NCBI GenBank assembly: GCA_037176705.1
Contig: CM073886.1
Coordinates: 21,995,501 to 22,059,500 of the forward strand
Length of the DNA: 64,000 bases
Reading direction: 5' to 3'
From: Molossus alvarezi
Taxonomy: Eukaryota; Chordata; Mammalia; Chiroptera; Molossidae
In this document: positions 34,020 through 45,647 of the stretch, one piece after another
Position numbering within the stretch: position 1 is the stretch's first letter
Layout: the number at the start of each line of letters is the position of its first letter
Notes under the pieces: generated by a model
Told to the model about the DNA's origin: nothing
What the model saw: only the letters and a program-made list of their open reading frames with translations
The model's database searches: none
Position numbers and translations under genes: made by a program

Positions 34020-34400
34020 TTAGGACACTGTTAGTGTCCACTGACAACTGGAGAATTGTCTGGTGATATTGGAAAAAATACATCAGAAAAGTTTGAAAGG
34101 AACTTGTACAGTTGGGTTCATCTCTTGCAGTTCTGCCATCACTTCAGAGGGCTTCTCATGGGTAGCTTTTGCCACTTAAGCCTAAGCTCCAGAATGAACA
34201 CACATTAAGTAGACCTAAGCCCAACACTTAGCAAGGAGCCAGATCCTGATAGACCAGATCCACAGCCTGAAGCAGAGCTGCCAAGCTCACCAACCCCCAG
34301 CCAAAACTGCAGGTGCCTGGGAAATAAATGCTTACAGTCGTATGCTCACTGAGATTTTGTGGTTGTTTGTTATTCAGGAATTGCTGACTGACACAAGCAA
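34020..34400 (+). mobile_element. Ancient LTR-like (MaLR-type) segment
   Basis: gggaaataaatgcttacagt, gctcactgagattttgtggt, tgtttgttattcaggaattg is the 3' wording of an ancient MaLR-type LTR. Confidence 0.45.
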
Positions 34401-34449
34401 CATAATTATTTTTTAAAATATTATCTTTGCAATACATTGATTTTACTAT

Positions 34450-34560
34450 CAGGCACCACATAGATTGCTTTATCTTATTTAATCCTTACTTCAGGAGTTT
34501 AGTATTATTATTTCCCCATTTATAAATCAGAAAAATGAAAACTGAGTAAGGCACAGATGT
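34450..34560 (-). repeat. MIR SINE
   Basis: cttatttaatccttacttca, ttattatttccccatttata, aatcagaaaaatgaaaactg. Confidence 0.65.
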
Positions 34561-34624
34561 TTTGAAGAGGCTTGAAAGTTTATCTGACTCTAAAGCTACT
34601 GTCCTTTTCATTGTGGTTTCAAAT

Positions 34625-34825
34625 AACAGTAGCTCCACTTACTTGCTATCTAATATACTTAAATTCTTTGAGACTTTCACATCTAAAAGAACCCAGGTAA
34701 CAAATATAATAAACTTCATAGGGTTCCTCTGGAGACTAAATGAGGTAATGCCTATAATTCATTAATTTTCATTACCTGGAACATACTAAGTTATAAACGA
34801 AGCTGCTGTTGTTATGTTGAAATTA
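34625..34825 (+). repeat. MIR SINE
   Basis: ccacttacttgctatctaat, ggagactaaatgaggtaatg, ttacctggaacatactaagt: sense MIR. Confidence 0.6.
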
Positions 34826-35099
34826 CTATTAATAGTAACGGTATTGTCTACAACTATTGCCTACACTGCTTTCTGTGCATGCAATAGCTTTCCACATTCT
34901 TGCGTGGAATAGTAACTCATTGATTGCCCTTTAGGTTTCAATTCCTCTGAGTTCTCCTGGCCTCCCAGACTTCCAATCTCACAACTCTTTTTCCCCTATT
35001 GTGCTTGTGTGAGATTCTTTCTAACATCAACCAACTCTCTGACACCAACTATGTGTTCAACAATTCAACTGTGACACTAACTAGTTAAAGGGGCTCAAT

Positions 35100-35575
35100 C
35101 CTACAAGACTGCTCCCATTTCTGATGTCAGTTACAAGTCCTGAGACACTTGTACTTGTAACCAACTGGCTATCTATCAGAAGTTCCACAACACCCTCCTC
35201 AGATTTGATAACTTGCTAGAATGGTTCACAAAATCCAGGAAAATACTTTTCTTATGTTTAACAGTGTATTTATAAAGGATACAACTCAGTAACAGCCAAA
35301 TGAAGGAGCTGTATAGGACAAAGTATGGGAGAGGGGTAGATGTTGCTTCCATGCTCTCTGTGGGTGTGTCACCTTCCCAGCATCTCAATGTGTTTACCAA
35401 CCTGGAAGCTTCCCGAACCTCACTGTTCAAGAGTTTTTAAAGAGCTCAATCTCCTGCCCCCCCTACCCTCCCCAGAGTGTAGTGGGTAGGAATGAAAGTC
35501 CCAACCTTCTAATCACTTAAACTTTCTGGTGACTAGTCCCATCCTAAGGACTTAAGGGTCCTATCCTAAGTCACT
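35100..35575 (-). mobile_element. ERVL-type LTR
   Basis: gaatggttcacaaaatccag, gtgtatttataaaggataca, gtcaccttcccagcatctca, gtgtttaccaacctggaagc, ctttctggtgactagtccca: landmark order of an ERVL-class LTR read in reverse. Its last 144 bp (35427-35570) are duplicated at 36171-36314. Confidence 0.6.
35427..35570 (+). repeat. 144-bp duplication, source copy
   Basis: tcaagagtttttaaagagct ... gggtcctatcctaag is repeated at 36171-36314 with one mismatch (c/a in the poly-C tract). Confidence 0.95.
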
Positions 35576-35923
35576 TCATTGGAATAAACACAGGTAAATG
35601 GTAAGGAGCTCATTATGATTAATGAAAACACCCTTGTCTGGGAGTCCTAGCCATAATAATCAGACAAGAAAAATAAATAAAAGGCATCTAAACTGGAAAT
35701 AAAAGGTAAAACTCTCATTATTTGCAGATGATATGATAGAGAGAACCCTAAAGACACCACCCAAAAAACTGTTAGAACTGATAAATGAATTCAGTAAAGT
35801 ATCAGGATACAAAATTAATATTCACAAATCAGTTGCATTTTTATACACCAATAAAGAACTACCAGAAAGAGAAATTAAGAAAACAATCACATTTACAATT
35901 TCATTTTAAAACATGCTCAGGTA

Positions 35924-36030
35924 GCCCTGGCCAGTTTGGCTCAGTGGCTGGAGCGTCAGCCTGTGGACCAGAGAGTCCCAGGTTCGGTTCCCGCTAGGGG
36001 CATGTACCAAAAAAATAAATAAATAAAATA
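35924..36030 (+). mobile_element. Short VES: tRNA-like head only
   Basis: gccctggccagtttggctca, B box ggttcggttcc, ends ctaggggcatgtacc then (A)n/(AAAT)n. No VES tail. TSD ctcaggta at 35916-35923 and 36031-36038. It ends at the same base as the copy at 23853. Confidence 0.9.
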
Positions 36031-36170
36031 CTCAGGTATACATTTAGCCAAGGAGGTAAAAGACCTGTACTTCAAAAACTATAAGACATTGAAAAATAAA
36101 GAAAGAATATACAAATAAATGGAAAGATATACCATGTTCGTGGATAGGAAGAATTAACATTGTTAAAATG

Positions 36171-36314
36171 TCAAGAGTTTTTAAAGAGCTCAATCTCCTG
36201 CCCCACCTACCCTCCCCAGAGTGTAGTGGGTAGGAATGAAAGTCCCAACCTTCTAATCACTTAAACTTTCTGGTGACTAGTCCCATCCTAAGGACTTAAG
36301 GGTCCTATCCTAAG
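36171..36314 (+). repeat. 144-bp duplication, copy inserted in L1
   Basis: 143/144 identical to 35427-35570. It splits L1 sequence between ttgttaaaatg and tattacccaaggcaatc, followed by 20-odd bases that partly repeat its own end (ctaaggcaatcctaagg). Confidence 0.95.
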
Positions 36315-36975
36315 GCAATCCTAAGGGGCCTATCGTGTATTACCCAAGGCAATCTACAGATTCAATGCAATCCATATCAAAATTCCAATGGCCTTTTTCA
36401 GAACTAAAAGAAATATACCTAAATTTATATGAAACTACAAAAGACCTCAAATAGGCAAAGCAATCTTGAGAAAGAAGAACAAAGTAAAAGGTATCACATT
36501 ACCTGATGTCAAACTATACTGCAAGGCTACAGTAATTAAAATAGCATGGTACTGGCATAAAAGCAAACACATAGATCAATGCAATAGAATAGAGAATCTA
36601 GAAATAAACCTGTGCCTATATAGTCAATTAGTCTATGAAAAGTAGGCAAGAATATACAATAGGTTAAAGACAGTCTCTTCAATAAATAGGGGAAACTGGA
36701 CAGACACATGCAAAATAATGAAACTGAGTCACTTTCTTAGACCATGTACAAGGATAACTCAAAATGGATTAAACACTTAAATGTAAGACCTAAAACCATA
36801 AAACTCCTAGAAGAAAACATAGGCAGAGAACTCTTTGACATTGCTTTTAGTAATATATTTTAACATGTCTCCTCAGGCAAGGGAAATTAAAAGAAAAAAG
36901 AAAAAAATAAGTCTATATCAACCTAAAGAGTGTTATACAGCAAATGAAACCTTCGACAAAGAAATAGACAACTGA

Positions 36976-37690
36976 GACCACACGAGGCTTCATCACAACT
37001 AGCCATACAGTGCCACCCCCAAAGGAGGATCCCAGCAAGCACCAGACCTTGCTGGGAACAACCCTGCCTTGGGGAGGGGGGCAGCCCCTGCACAGCAGCT
37101 CATACAGAGATTAAGGTTTGCCCCTATAGTCACCCAGTCTAAAGGATTAATTCCAACCATGAAAGGGTCAAGAGAAATCAAACCTCAACTACAACAAAGG
37201 CTGAACATAACCCACAAAACATATTCCTGGAGCATGAAGTGCAGGTGATCTGGAAGATTGTGCCACTAAACCCAACAATACACCTTAACACTGCACCTGC
37301 ATAGCAGCTTGCATGCCATAGTCAGGATTGAGCCTCACAGACAGTTAATCTGATAGTTGATCCCACCCACAAATAGGCCAACAGCAGTCAAGACCCAATT
37401 ACAACAAGAGATCCTACATAAGGGACTTTCTTAGAGCACCCAGCTCAGGAGATCAAGGAGAATGCACCACTGGACCCCATAGGACACCTACTACATAAGG
37501 CCACCCCATGAAGACTGTGAGTTATAGCAGTTCTATCTAATATACAGAAGATAATACAAGAGACAGACAAAATTGGAGAACAAGAAAACAGGTCGCAAAT
37601 GAAAGAACAGAAGGGATCTTTAGAAAAAGCCAAATTAAGTGGAGGCAAGCAAATTAGCAGAAATAAAGTTCAGAATAATGGTTATGAGGA
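36976..37690 (+). mobile_element. Old L1, 5'UTR and ORF1 start
   Basis: C/A-rich 5'UTR-like sequence leads to aacaggtcgcaaatgaaaga, an ORF1 start of an older L1 lineage. It is cut at 37690 by the full-length young L1 and resumes at 43508 (aatggttataaggatgctca). Confidence 0.7.
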
Positions 37691-37696
37691 GATCAA

Positions 37697-37707
37697 AAAA
37701 TGGCGGC
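37697..37707 (+). promoter_or_regulatory. YY1-like motif at L1 5' end
   Basis: aaaatggcggc, 7 bases from the insertion boundary, matching the motif at 3373. Confidence 0.55.
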
Positions 37708-38502
37708 GGAGTGAACAGAAGCTACACAGACCGTCTCCCAGAACAAAACTGGAATTACAACTATACCACAGACAAATTGACGGGAAAAAGCAGCTTGCGA
37801 GGACCATACAACGAGGGACACTGACTCCATCCTGGTAGGCTTGCGAAGGTGCGAGAGGGGGCTGGTAGCCCACAGTCGGCAGCTCAGCAGCAGCCTTAGC
37901 TGGGAGCGGCGCCCTCGGGTTACACTCCCAGGCAGCTCCACAGCGCAGAGCGGGGACAGAGGCTAAAACAGCCACAGCAACTCACCTTGGGCTCCGGCAG
38001 AGGGAGGGCAGACTGGACTGCAACTGTGTCGGGACACTCGGGATTTGTAGGGCACCCAGAGCATTTGCTGAGTGCCAGCCACACAGGACTGTGGCCACAT
38101 TGCTCCTTCCCAGGGCTCTGGGGAGAGGCAGCAGCCCCTCCCTTGGAGATCCAACCCCACCCTGTGGGCCATTGAAGTGCTAATTGAGGCTCATTAACAA
38201 CCACCATCTGCCCCACCCTCATGAAAGCCCCATGTGCTGAGCACCTGAGGGAGTTTTTTAATCAACTGACAACCCAAAACACATCAAGTAACCTCGACTG
38301 CTAGCCTCCAGGCAAAAAACTAGAGGATAACAGTACCTTTTCTGGGCTGGCAACTTTAACCAGGAAAGTAAGACTTGACAGTGGTGTTTAACGTGGGTCC
38401 TCCCTCGCTCATCTAAACACAGGAGAGGGAGCCACAAACAGCAGAACACCAACACCCACAGGGAGAACTTGACAGGCTCCAAAGCCCACTGTGAGAGCCA
38501 AA

Positions 38503-39384
38503 ATGGTGAAACACAGAAACAGAAGCCAAATGAAAGAGCAAGAGACCTCCACTGAAGATGAGATCAATGTGGAGCAATTAGGCATGTTAACAGAGCTAGA
38601 ATTCAGAGCCATGATCTTGAGGAAGCTGAACAGCATGAGTAAGGACATAGAGACACTGAAAATAAGCCAACTGGAAATTAAAAACCATCAAGAAGAAATA
38701 AAAAATGACATATCAGAAATGAAAAATACATTGGAAGGTTTAAAAAGCAGAGTAGAGGAAGCTAACGACCGGATCAGTGAATTAGAAGACAGGGTAGAAA
38801 AAATCAACCAATCAGAAAAACAAAAGGAAAAAACTAATAAAAAACAGGAAGACAGCTTAAGAGAACTGTGAGACAACTGAAAACGTAATAATATTCGCAT
38901 CATAGGAGTCCCCGAAGAAGAAGAAAATGAGCAAGGGATAGAAAATATATTCAAAAAAATAGTGACAGAAAACTTCCTTAATTTGGTGAAGGAAGAAGGC
39001 ATTCAAGTTCAAGAAGCACAGAGAGCCCCAAGTAAGAAGAACCCAAACAGGCCCACACCAAGACACATAGTAATTAAAATGCCACAAATTAAAGACAAAG
39101 AGAGAATCCTAAAAGCAGCAAGAGATAAGCAACAGGTTACCTACAAAGGAAACCCCATAAGGCTCTTAGCTGACTTCTCACAAGAAACACTACAGGCCAG
39201 AAGGGAATGGCATGAAGTAATCAAAGTCATGAAAAACAAGAATCTGAATCCAAGACTACTCTACCCAGCAAGGCTATCATTCAAAATAGAAGGTCAAATA
39301 AAGAGCTTCCCAGCAAAAAAAAGGCTAAGGGAATACATTAGCACCAAACCACCACTGCAAGAAATGTTAAAAGGACTGCTGTAA
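38503..39384 (+). pseudogene. L1 ORF1, two nonsense changes
   Basis: 293 sense codons plus stop in a single frame. Start MVKHRNRSQMKEQETSTEDE; residues ~30-125 form a long K/E/L-rich coiled coil (trimerisation region), followed by the RNA-recognition and C-terminal domains with PSKKNPNRPTPRH and RLLYPARLSF near the end. The product would coat L1 RNA in cytoplasmic RNPs. Two tryptophan codons (by comparison with 46286-46300) have become TGA at 38869-38871 and 38878-38880, between the coiled coil and the RNA-binding part. The frame is otherwise preserved. The ATG at 38503 is chosen because sibling copies conserve M-V-K there; an in-frame ATG at 38491 lies in 5'UTR. Confidence 0.92.
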
Positions 39385-39429
39385 TTAGCAGTAGAAATGG
39401 GAAGAAAAATAGAACCACACTAAACAAAA

Positions 39430-42400
39430 ATTGCAATAAATAAGTACATATCAATAATCACCTTAAATGTAAATGGATTGAATGCTCCCATAAAAAGACA
39501 CAGAGAAGCTGATTGGATAAGAAAGCATGACTCATCTTTATGTTGTTTACAAGAGACCCACCTCACAACAAAAGACTCACATAGGTTGAAAGTGAAGGGA
39601 TGGAAAAAAATTTTCCAAGCAAATGGAAAGCAAAAAAAGCTGGGGTAGCAATTCTCATATCTGATAAAATAGATTTCAAAATGAAGACCATAACTAGAGA
39701 CAAAGATGGCCACTACATAATATTGAAAGGATCTATCCAACAGAAAGATATAACCTTGATAAACATATATGCACCCAATATAGGAGCGACAAAATATATT
39801 AAAAATCTTCTGGAGGACTTCGAAGGAGAAATCGACAACAATACAATCATAGCAGGGGACTTCAACACCCCGTTGACAGCACTGGATAGATCCTCTAGGC
39901 AAAAAATTAGCAAGGAAACAGAGACTCTAATTGAAGCACTAAACAAAATGGATTTAATAGATATCTACAGAGAATTACACCCCAAAACTACAGAATACAC
40001 ATTCTTCTCAAGTGCACATGGGATATTCTCAAAGACAGACCACATGATAGGACACAAACTAAATCTCCACAAGTTCAAGACGATTGAAATCATATCAAGC
40101 ATCTTCTCAGATCACAATGGCATGAAACTAGAAATCAATTGCAACAAGAACATGCAAAGAATTTCAACACATGGAGGCTAAATAGCATGTTATTAAACAA
40201 TGAATGGGTAACCGAGGAGATCAAGGAAGAAATGAAAAACTTCCTGGAAACCAATGAAAATGAACACACAACAACACAAAATCTATGGGATGCAGCGAAA
40301 GCAGTTCTGAGAGGGAAGTTCATAGCACTACAGGCCTACCTCAAGAAACAAGAAAAATTTCTAATTGACTGTCTAACCTCACAACTTAAAGAATTAGAAC
40401 GCAAACAAAAAGAAAACCCCAGAGCAAGTAGAAGGAAGGAAATAGTAAAGATCAGAGCAGAAATCAATGACATAGAGACCAAAAAAACAATTCAAAGGAT
40501 CAATGAAACAAAGAGCTGTTTTTTCGAAAAGATAAACAAGATTGATGGACCCTTAGCTAGACTCACCAAGAAACAAAGAGAGAGAACCCAAATACACAAA
40601 ATCAGAAATGAAAGAGGAGAAGCAACAACCAACACCACGGAAATACAAAAGATTGTTAACAACTACTATGAACAACTATATGGCAACAAATTCGACAATC
40701 TAAGCGAAATGGACAAATTCCTAGAAACACACAGTCTCCCAAAACTGGATCAGGAAGAGATAGAAAACTTGAACAGACCAAGAACAACTAAGGAAATTGA
40801 AGAGGTAATCAAGACTCTCCCAGCAAACAAAAGCCCAGGCCCAGATGGCTTCACGGGGGAGTTTTACCGAACATTCAAAAAAGAACTAACACCCATTCCC
40901 CTCAAACTATTTCAAAAAATTCAAGTAGAAGGAAGACTTCCAAACACGTTCCATGAGGCCAGCATAATTCTAATTTCAAAACCAAAAAAAGACACTACAA
41001 AGAAAGAAAACTACAGGCCAATATCCCTGATGAACATAGACGCCAAAATCCTGAACAAAATATTAGCAAATCGGATCCAGAAATACATCAAAAAAATTAT
41101 TCACCATGACCAAGTGGGATTCATTCCATGGATGCAAGGCTGGTACAATATTCGCAAATCCATAAACGTGATACACCACATAAACAAAATGAAGAATAAA
41201 AACCACATGATCATATCAATAGATGCTGAAAAAGCATTCGACAAAATCCAGCATCCATTTCTGATAAAAACACTCAGCAATGTGGGAATAGAGGGATCAT
41301 ATCTCAACATAATGAAGGCCAAATATGAAAGACCTACAGCCAACATCATACTCAATGGACAGAAACTAAAAACATTTCCATTAAGAACAGGAACAAGACA
41401 GGGATGTCCACTTTCACCACTCTTATTTAACATTGTACCGGAAGCCTTAGCCACAGCAATCAGACAGGAAGAAAAAATAAAAGGGATCCAAATTGGAAAG
41501 GAGGAAGTGAAACTGTCATTATTTGCAGATGACATGATATTATACATAGAAAACCCTAAAGACTCCATCAAAAATCTACTAGACTTAATAAATGAATTTG
41601 GCAAAGTAGCAGGATACAAAATCAACATCAAGAAATCGATGGCATTCTTGTACACCAATGATGAACTCACAGAAAGAGAAACTGAAAAAAAAATCCCATT
41701 TACCATCTCGCCAAAAAATTAAGATACCTAGGAATAAACTTAACCAAAGAAGTAAAGGTCCTATTTGCAGAAAACTACAGGACATTGAAAAAAGAAATAG
41801 AGGAAGATATAAAAAAGTGGAAGCACATACCCTGTTCATGGATTGGAAGAATTAACATCATTAAAATGTCCATACTACCCAAAGCAATCTATAGATTTAA
41901 TGCAATCCCCATCAAAATACCAACGACATATTTCATAGAACTAGAACAAATACTTCAAAAGTTCATATGGAACCAAAAAAGACCCCGAATAGCCACAGCA
42001 ATCTTGAAAAAGAATACCAGATATCAGGTTATACTACAATACCAGATATCAGGTTATACTACAAAGCGACAGTAACCAAAACAGCCTGGTACTGGCACAA
42101 GAACAGGCATATAGACCAGTGGAACAGAACTGAAAACCCAGAAATGGACCCAAAGCAATACGCTCAATTAATATTTGACAAAGGTGGCAAGAGCATACAG
42201 TGGAGTAAAGACAGCCTCTTTAATAAATGGTGTTGGGAAAATTGGACAGCTACATGCAAAAAAATGAAACTAGACCATCAACTTACACCAGACACAAAAA
42301 TAAACTCAAAATGGATAAAAGACTTAAATGTGACTCATGAATCCATAAAAATTCCAGAGGAAAATGTAGGCAACAAAATTTCGGACATCATACAGAGCAG

Positions 42401-43252
42401 AATTTTCACTGATACATCACCTAAGGCAACAGAAACAAAGGAAAAAATGAACACATGGGACTACATCAAACTAAAAAGCTTCTGCACAGCAAAAGAAAGA
42501 ATCATCAAAATGGAAAGGCAACCCACTGTATGGGAGAACATCATTGCCAATTATGTATCAGATAAGGGGTTAATTTCCAATATATATAGAGTGCTCATAC
42601 AACTCAACAAAAGGAAGACAAAGAACCCAATTGAAAAATGGGAAGGGAACTAAACAGACACCTCTCCAAACAGGACATACAAATGACCAAGAGACATATG
42701 AAGAAATGCTCAACATCACTAATCATCAAAGAGATGCAAATTAAAACAACAATGAGGTATCACCTCATACCTGTCAGAATGGCCACCATCAACAAATCAT
42801 CAAACAACAAGTGCTGGCGAGGGTGTTGAGAAAAGGGGACTCTAGTACACTGCTGGTGGGAATGCAGACTGGTGCAGCCGCTGTGGAAAACAATATGGTG
42901 TTACCTCAAAAAATTAAAAATTGAACTTCCATTTGACCCAGTGATCCCACTTCTAGGAATATACCCCAAGAAGCCTGAAACACCAATCAGGAAGAATATA
43001 TGTACCCCCATGTTCATAGCAGCACTATTTACAATAGCTAAGATCTGGAAACAGCCCAAGTGTCCATCAGTAGATGAATGGATAAAAAAGCAGTGGTACA
43101 TATACACAATGGAGTACTATGCAGCGATAAGAAAGAAAGATCTCTTATCCTTTGAGACGACATGGAGGGACCTGGAAAGTATTATCCTAAGTGAAATAAG
43201 CCAAGCAGAAAAAGACAAATACCACATGATCTCACTTATATACGGAATATAA
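39430..43252 (+). pseudogene. L1 ORF2 (endonuclease/reverse transcriptase), inactivated
   Basis: The sibling ATG (46848) is ATT here (39430). The endonuclease domain shows IIAGDFNTPLTALD and SDHNGMKLE (catalytic Asp/His context, ~39850-40130). The RT domain shows [25 protein letters not shown] and the catalytic F-A-D-D at 41522-41533. The C-terminal cysteine motif region (42800-42860) is broken by TGA at 42827. Frameshifts occur near 39630, 40160, 41715, 42013-42062 (25-bp duplication) and 42640. Function when intact: nicks target DNA and reverse-transcribes L1 RNA. This copy cannot make an intact protein. Confidence 0.93.
42013..42062 (+). repeat. 25-bp tandem duplication inside ORF2
   Basis: aataccagatatcaggttat+actac is present twice, replacing the 23 bases found here in sibling copies (5551-5573, 51586-51608). 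Net +2 frameshift. Confidence 0.9.
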
Positions 43253-43507
43253 TGAACATAACAGTCTGAGGAATACAGTAGACTCAGAAACATGGAAGTA
43301 GGGCACAGACTGACATCCCTCAGAAGAGGGGGTGGGGGGTGGGAAGAGATAAACCACAGAACTTATATGCATGTATGCATGACCAATGGACATGGACAAT
43401 TAAGCCGGGGATGGGGCGGGGGTAGGGTGGGGAGGGGGGTGCCAATGGGATAAAAAAGGTAAAATATCTGTAACCAAAAAATAAATTTAAAAATTTAAAA
43501 AAATAAT

Positions 43508-44524
43508 AATAATGGTTATAAGGATGCTCAAGAAACAGTGAGAACTACAACAATATGAAAAAGGACATCAAAACCATAAAAAATAACCAGTCGGAAATGA
43601 AGAATACATCAAGAATACACTGGAAGGAATAAAAAGTAGGTTAGATGAAGCAGAGGATTGAATCAGCAATTTAGAAGACAAGGTAGAATAAAACACTCAA
43701 TCAGAGCAGCAAAAAAAAATTAAAAAGCATGAGAATAGCTTAAGGGAATTTCGGACAACATGAAACATAACAACACCCACATTATAGGGGTACCAGAAGG
43801 AAAAGAAAGTGAGCAAGGAAAAGAAAAACTGTTTGAAGAAATGGTAACAGAAAATTTCCCTAACCTGGTGAAGAAAAAGTCACAGAAGTTCAGGAAGCAC
43901 AGAGACTTCCAATCATGACGAACCCAAAGAGACCTGCACCAAGTCACATCATAATTAAAATGGCAAACATTAAAGACAAAGAGAGAATCTTAAAGGCAGA
44001 AAAAGAGAGACAGCTATTTACCTACTAGGGAGTTCCCATAAGGATGTCAAGCTGATTTCTCAAAAGAAACATTTCAGACCAGAAGGGATGGGCATGATGT
44101 ATTTAAAATAATGAAAAGTAAAAACCTGCATCCAAGACTACTCTATCCCACAGGCTATTATCTAAAGTTGAAAGAGAAATAAAGTGCTACCCAGGCAAAA
44201 AAAAAAAAAAAAAGAAAGGAAGGAAGAAAGAAAAGGTAAAGAGATCATTATCACCAAACCAACATTGCAAGAAATGTTAAAGGGACTGCTTTAAGAAGAG
44301 GAAGAAATATATACAGAAAGAAACATAGAATATAAAGGAAAAAATGGCAATAAATAAATACCTATCAATAATAACCTTAGATGTAAATGGATTAAATGCT
44401 CCAATCAAAAGACATGGGGTAGCTAAATAGATAAGAAAACATGACCCATATGTATGCTGCCTACAAGTTACCTATCTCAGAACAAAAGATTCACACAGGT
44501 TGAAAATGAAGAGATGGAAAAGAT

Positions 44525-44574
<50 letters not shown>

Positions 44575-45231
44575 GATAGAGACAGAGATATAGATATATA
44601 TTCTTTGCAAATGAAAGTGGAAAAAAAGCTGGGGTAGCAATACTTATATCTGATAAAATAGACTTCAAAACAAAGGCCATAACGAGAGACCAAGAAGGTC
44701 ACTGCATAATACTAAGGGATCAATCCAACTAGAAGAAATAACCCTTGTAAACATATATGCACCCAAGGAAGAATCAGAAAACTTGAATAGATTCATAACA
44801 ACTAATGAAATTGAAATTGTAGTAAAAAAAAAAAAAAAAATCTCAGCAAACAAAATTCCTGGACTGGATGGCTTCACAGGAAAATTTTACCAAACATTCA
44901 AAGAATAAGTAACACTTATCCTCCTCAAACATTCCAAAAAATTCAAGATTTCCAACCTCTTTTTATAAGGCCAGCATTATCTTAATTCCAAAACTAGATA
45001 AAGATACTGCAAAGAAATGGGTCAATACCCCTGAAGAACATAGATACTAAAATCCTCAACAAAATATTAGCGAATCGAATCCAACAATACATTAAAACGA
45101 TCATACACCATGACCAAGTGGGATTTATTCTGGGATGAAAGGTTGGTATAATATTCATAAATCAATAAATGTAATACAACACATAAACAAAAAGAAAGAT
45201 GAAAATCACATAAACATATCAATATATGCAG
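43508..45231 (+). mobile_element. Old L1, ORF1 and part of ORF2
   Basis: Continues the element cut at 37690: ORF1 coiled-coil region (43560-43700), gaacccaaagagacctgcac, ORF1 end near 44292, ORF2 start aaaatggcaataaataaata (44341), endonuclease start, then a jump at ~44765 from the endonuclease to RT sequence (internal deletion) and on to ~45231. Numerous stops. Confidence 0.85.
44524..44572. repeat. (GATA)n microsatellite
   Basis: About 12 gata units inside the old L1 ORF2. Confidence 0.97.
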
Positions 45232-45647
45232 GAGAGTAGTCATCTTACTCCTTCCCAGGGCTCTAGGAAGAGGTGGCGGCCCCTTCCTCAAAGATTCAGC
45301 CCCACCCGGAGGGCCATTGAAATGCAAATTGAGGCTAATTAACAACCAGCATCTGCCCAGCCCTCGGGAAATCCCCTTACGCTGAACACCTGAGGGAGTT
45401 TTTCATTCAACTGAGAACCCAAGGCTCTTCAAGTAACTGAGACTAATAGCCTCCAGGCAAAAAACTAGAAGATAACTGAACCATTCCTTGGCTGGCAACT
45501 CTACCCAGGAAAGTAAGACTTGACAGTGGTGTTTAACATGGGTCTTCCCACACCTGTCCAAACCCAGTAAAAGGTGCCACAAACAGCAGAACACCAACAC
45601 TCACAGGAAAAATTTGGCAGGCTCCAAAGCCCACTGAGATAGTGAAA

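Larger units (their letters stand above)
35632..36975 (+). mobile_element. Old L1 ORF2 fragment with two insertions
   Basis: Begins ctgggagtcctagcc (end of RT region), includes the catalytic FADD codons at 35721-35732, and continues through accatgttcgtggatagga, acagattcaatgcaatccat, tggtactggcataaaagc to about 36975. Interrupted by the short VES (35924-36030) and by a 144-bp templated copy plus ~24 bases (36171-36337). Many stops; an ancient copy. Confidence 0.85.
37691..43507 (+). mobile_element. Full-length L1, 5.8 kb, inactivated
   Basis: 5'UTR 37691-38502, ORF1 38503-39384, 45-bp spacer, ORF2 39430-43252, 3'UTR and A-rich tail to 43507. A 17-bp TSD with one mismatch, aataatggttat(g/a)agga, lies at 37674-37690 and 43508-43524 in the older L1. 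Full length with preserved 5' end, but ORF1 has two stops and ORF2 has lost its ATG and carries several frameshifts. Confidence 0.95.

Noticed and set aside
44524..44572. GATA array as a regulatory cluster
   Set aside because: Sits inside a dead L1 and is an ordinary microsatellite. No other evidence of function.
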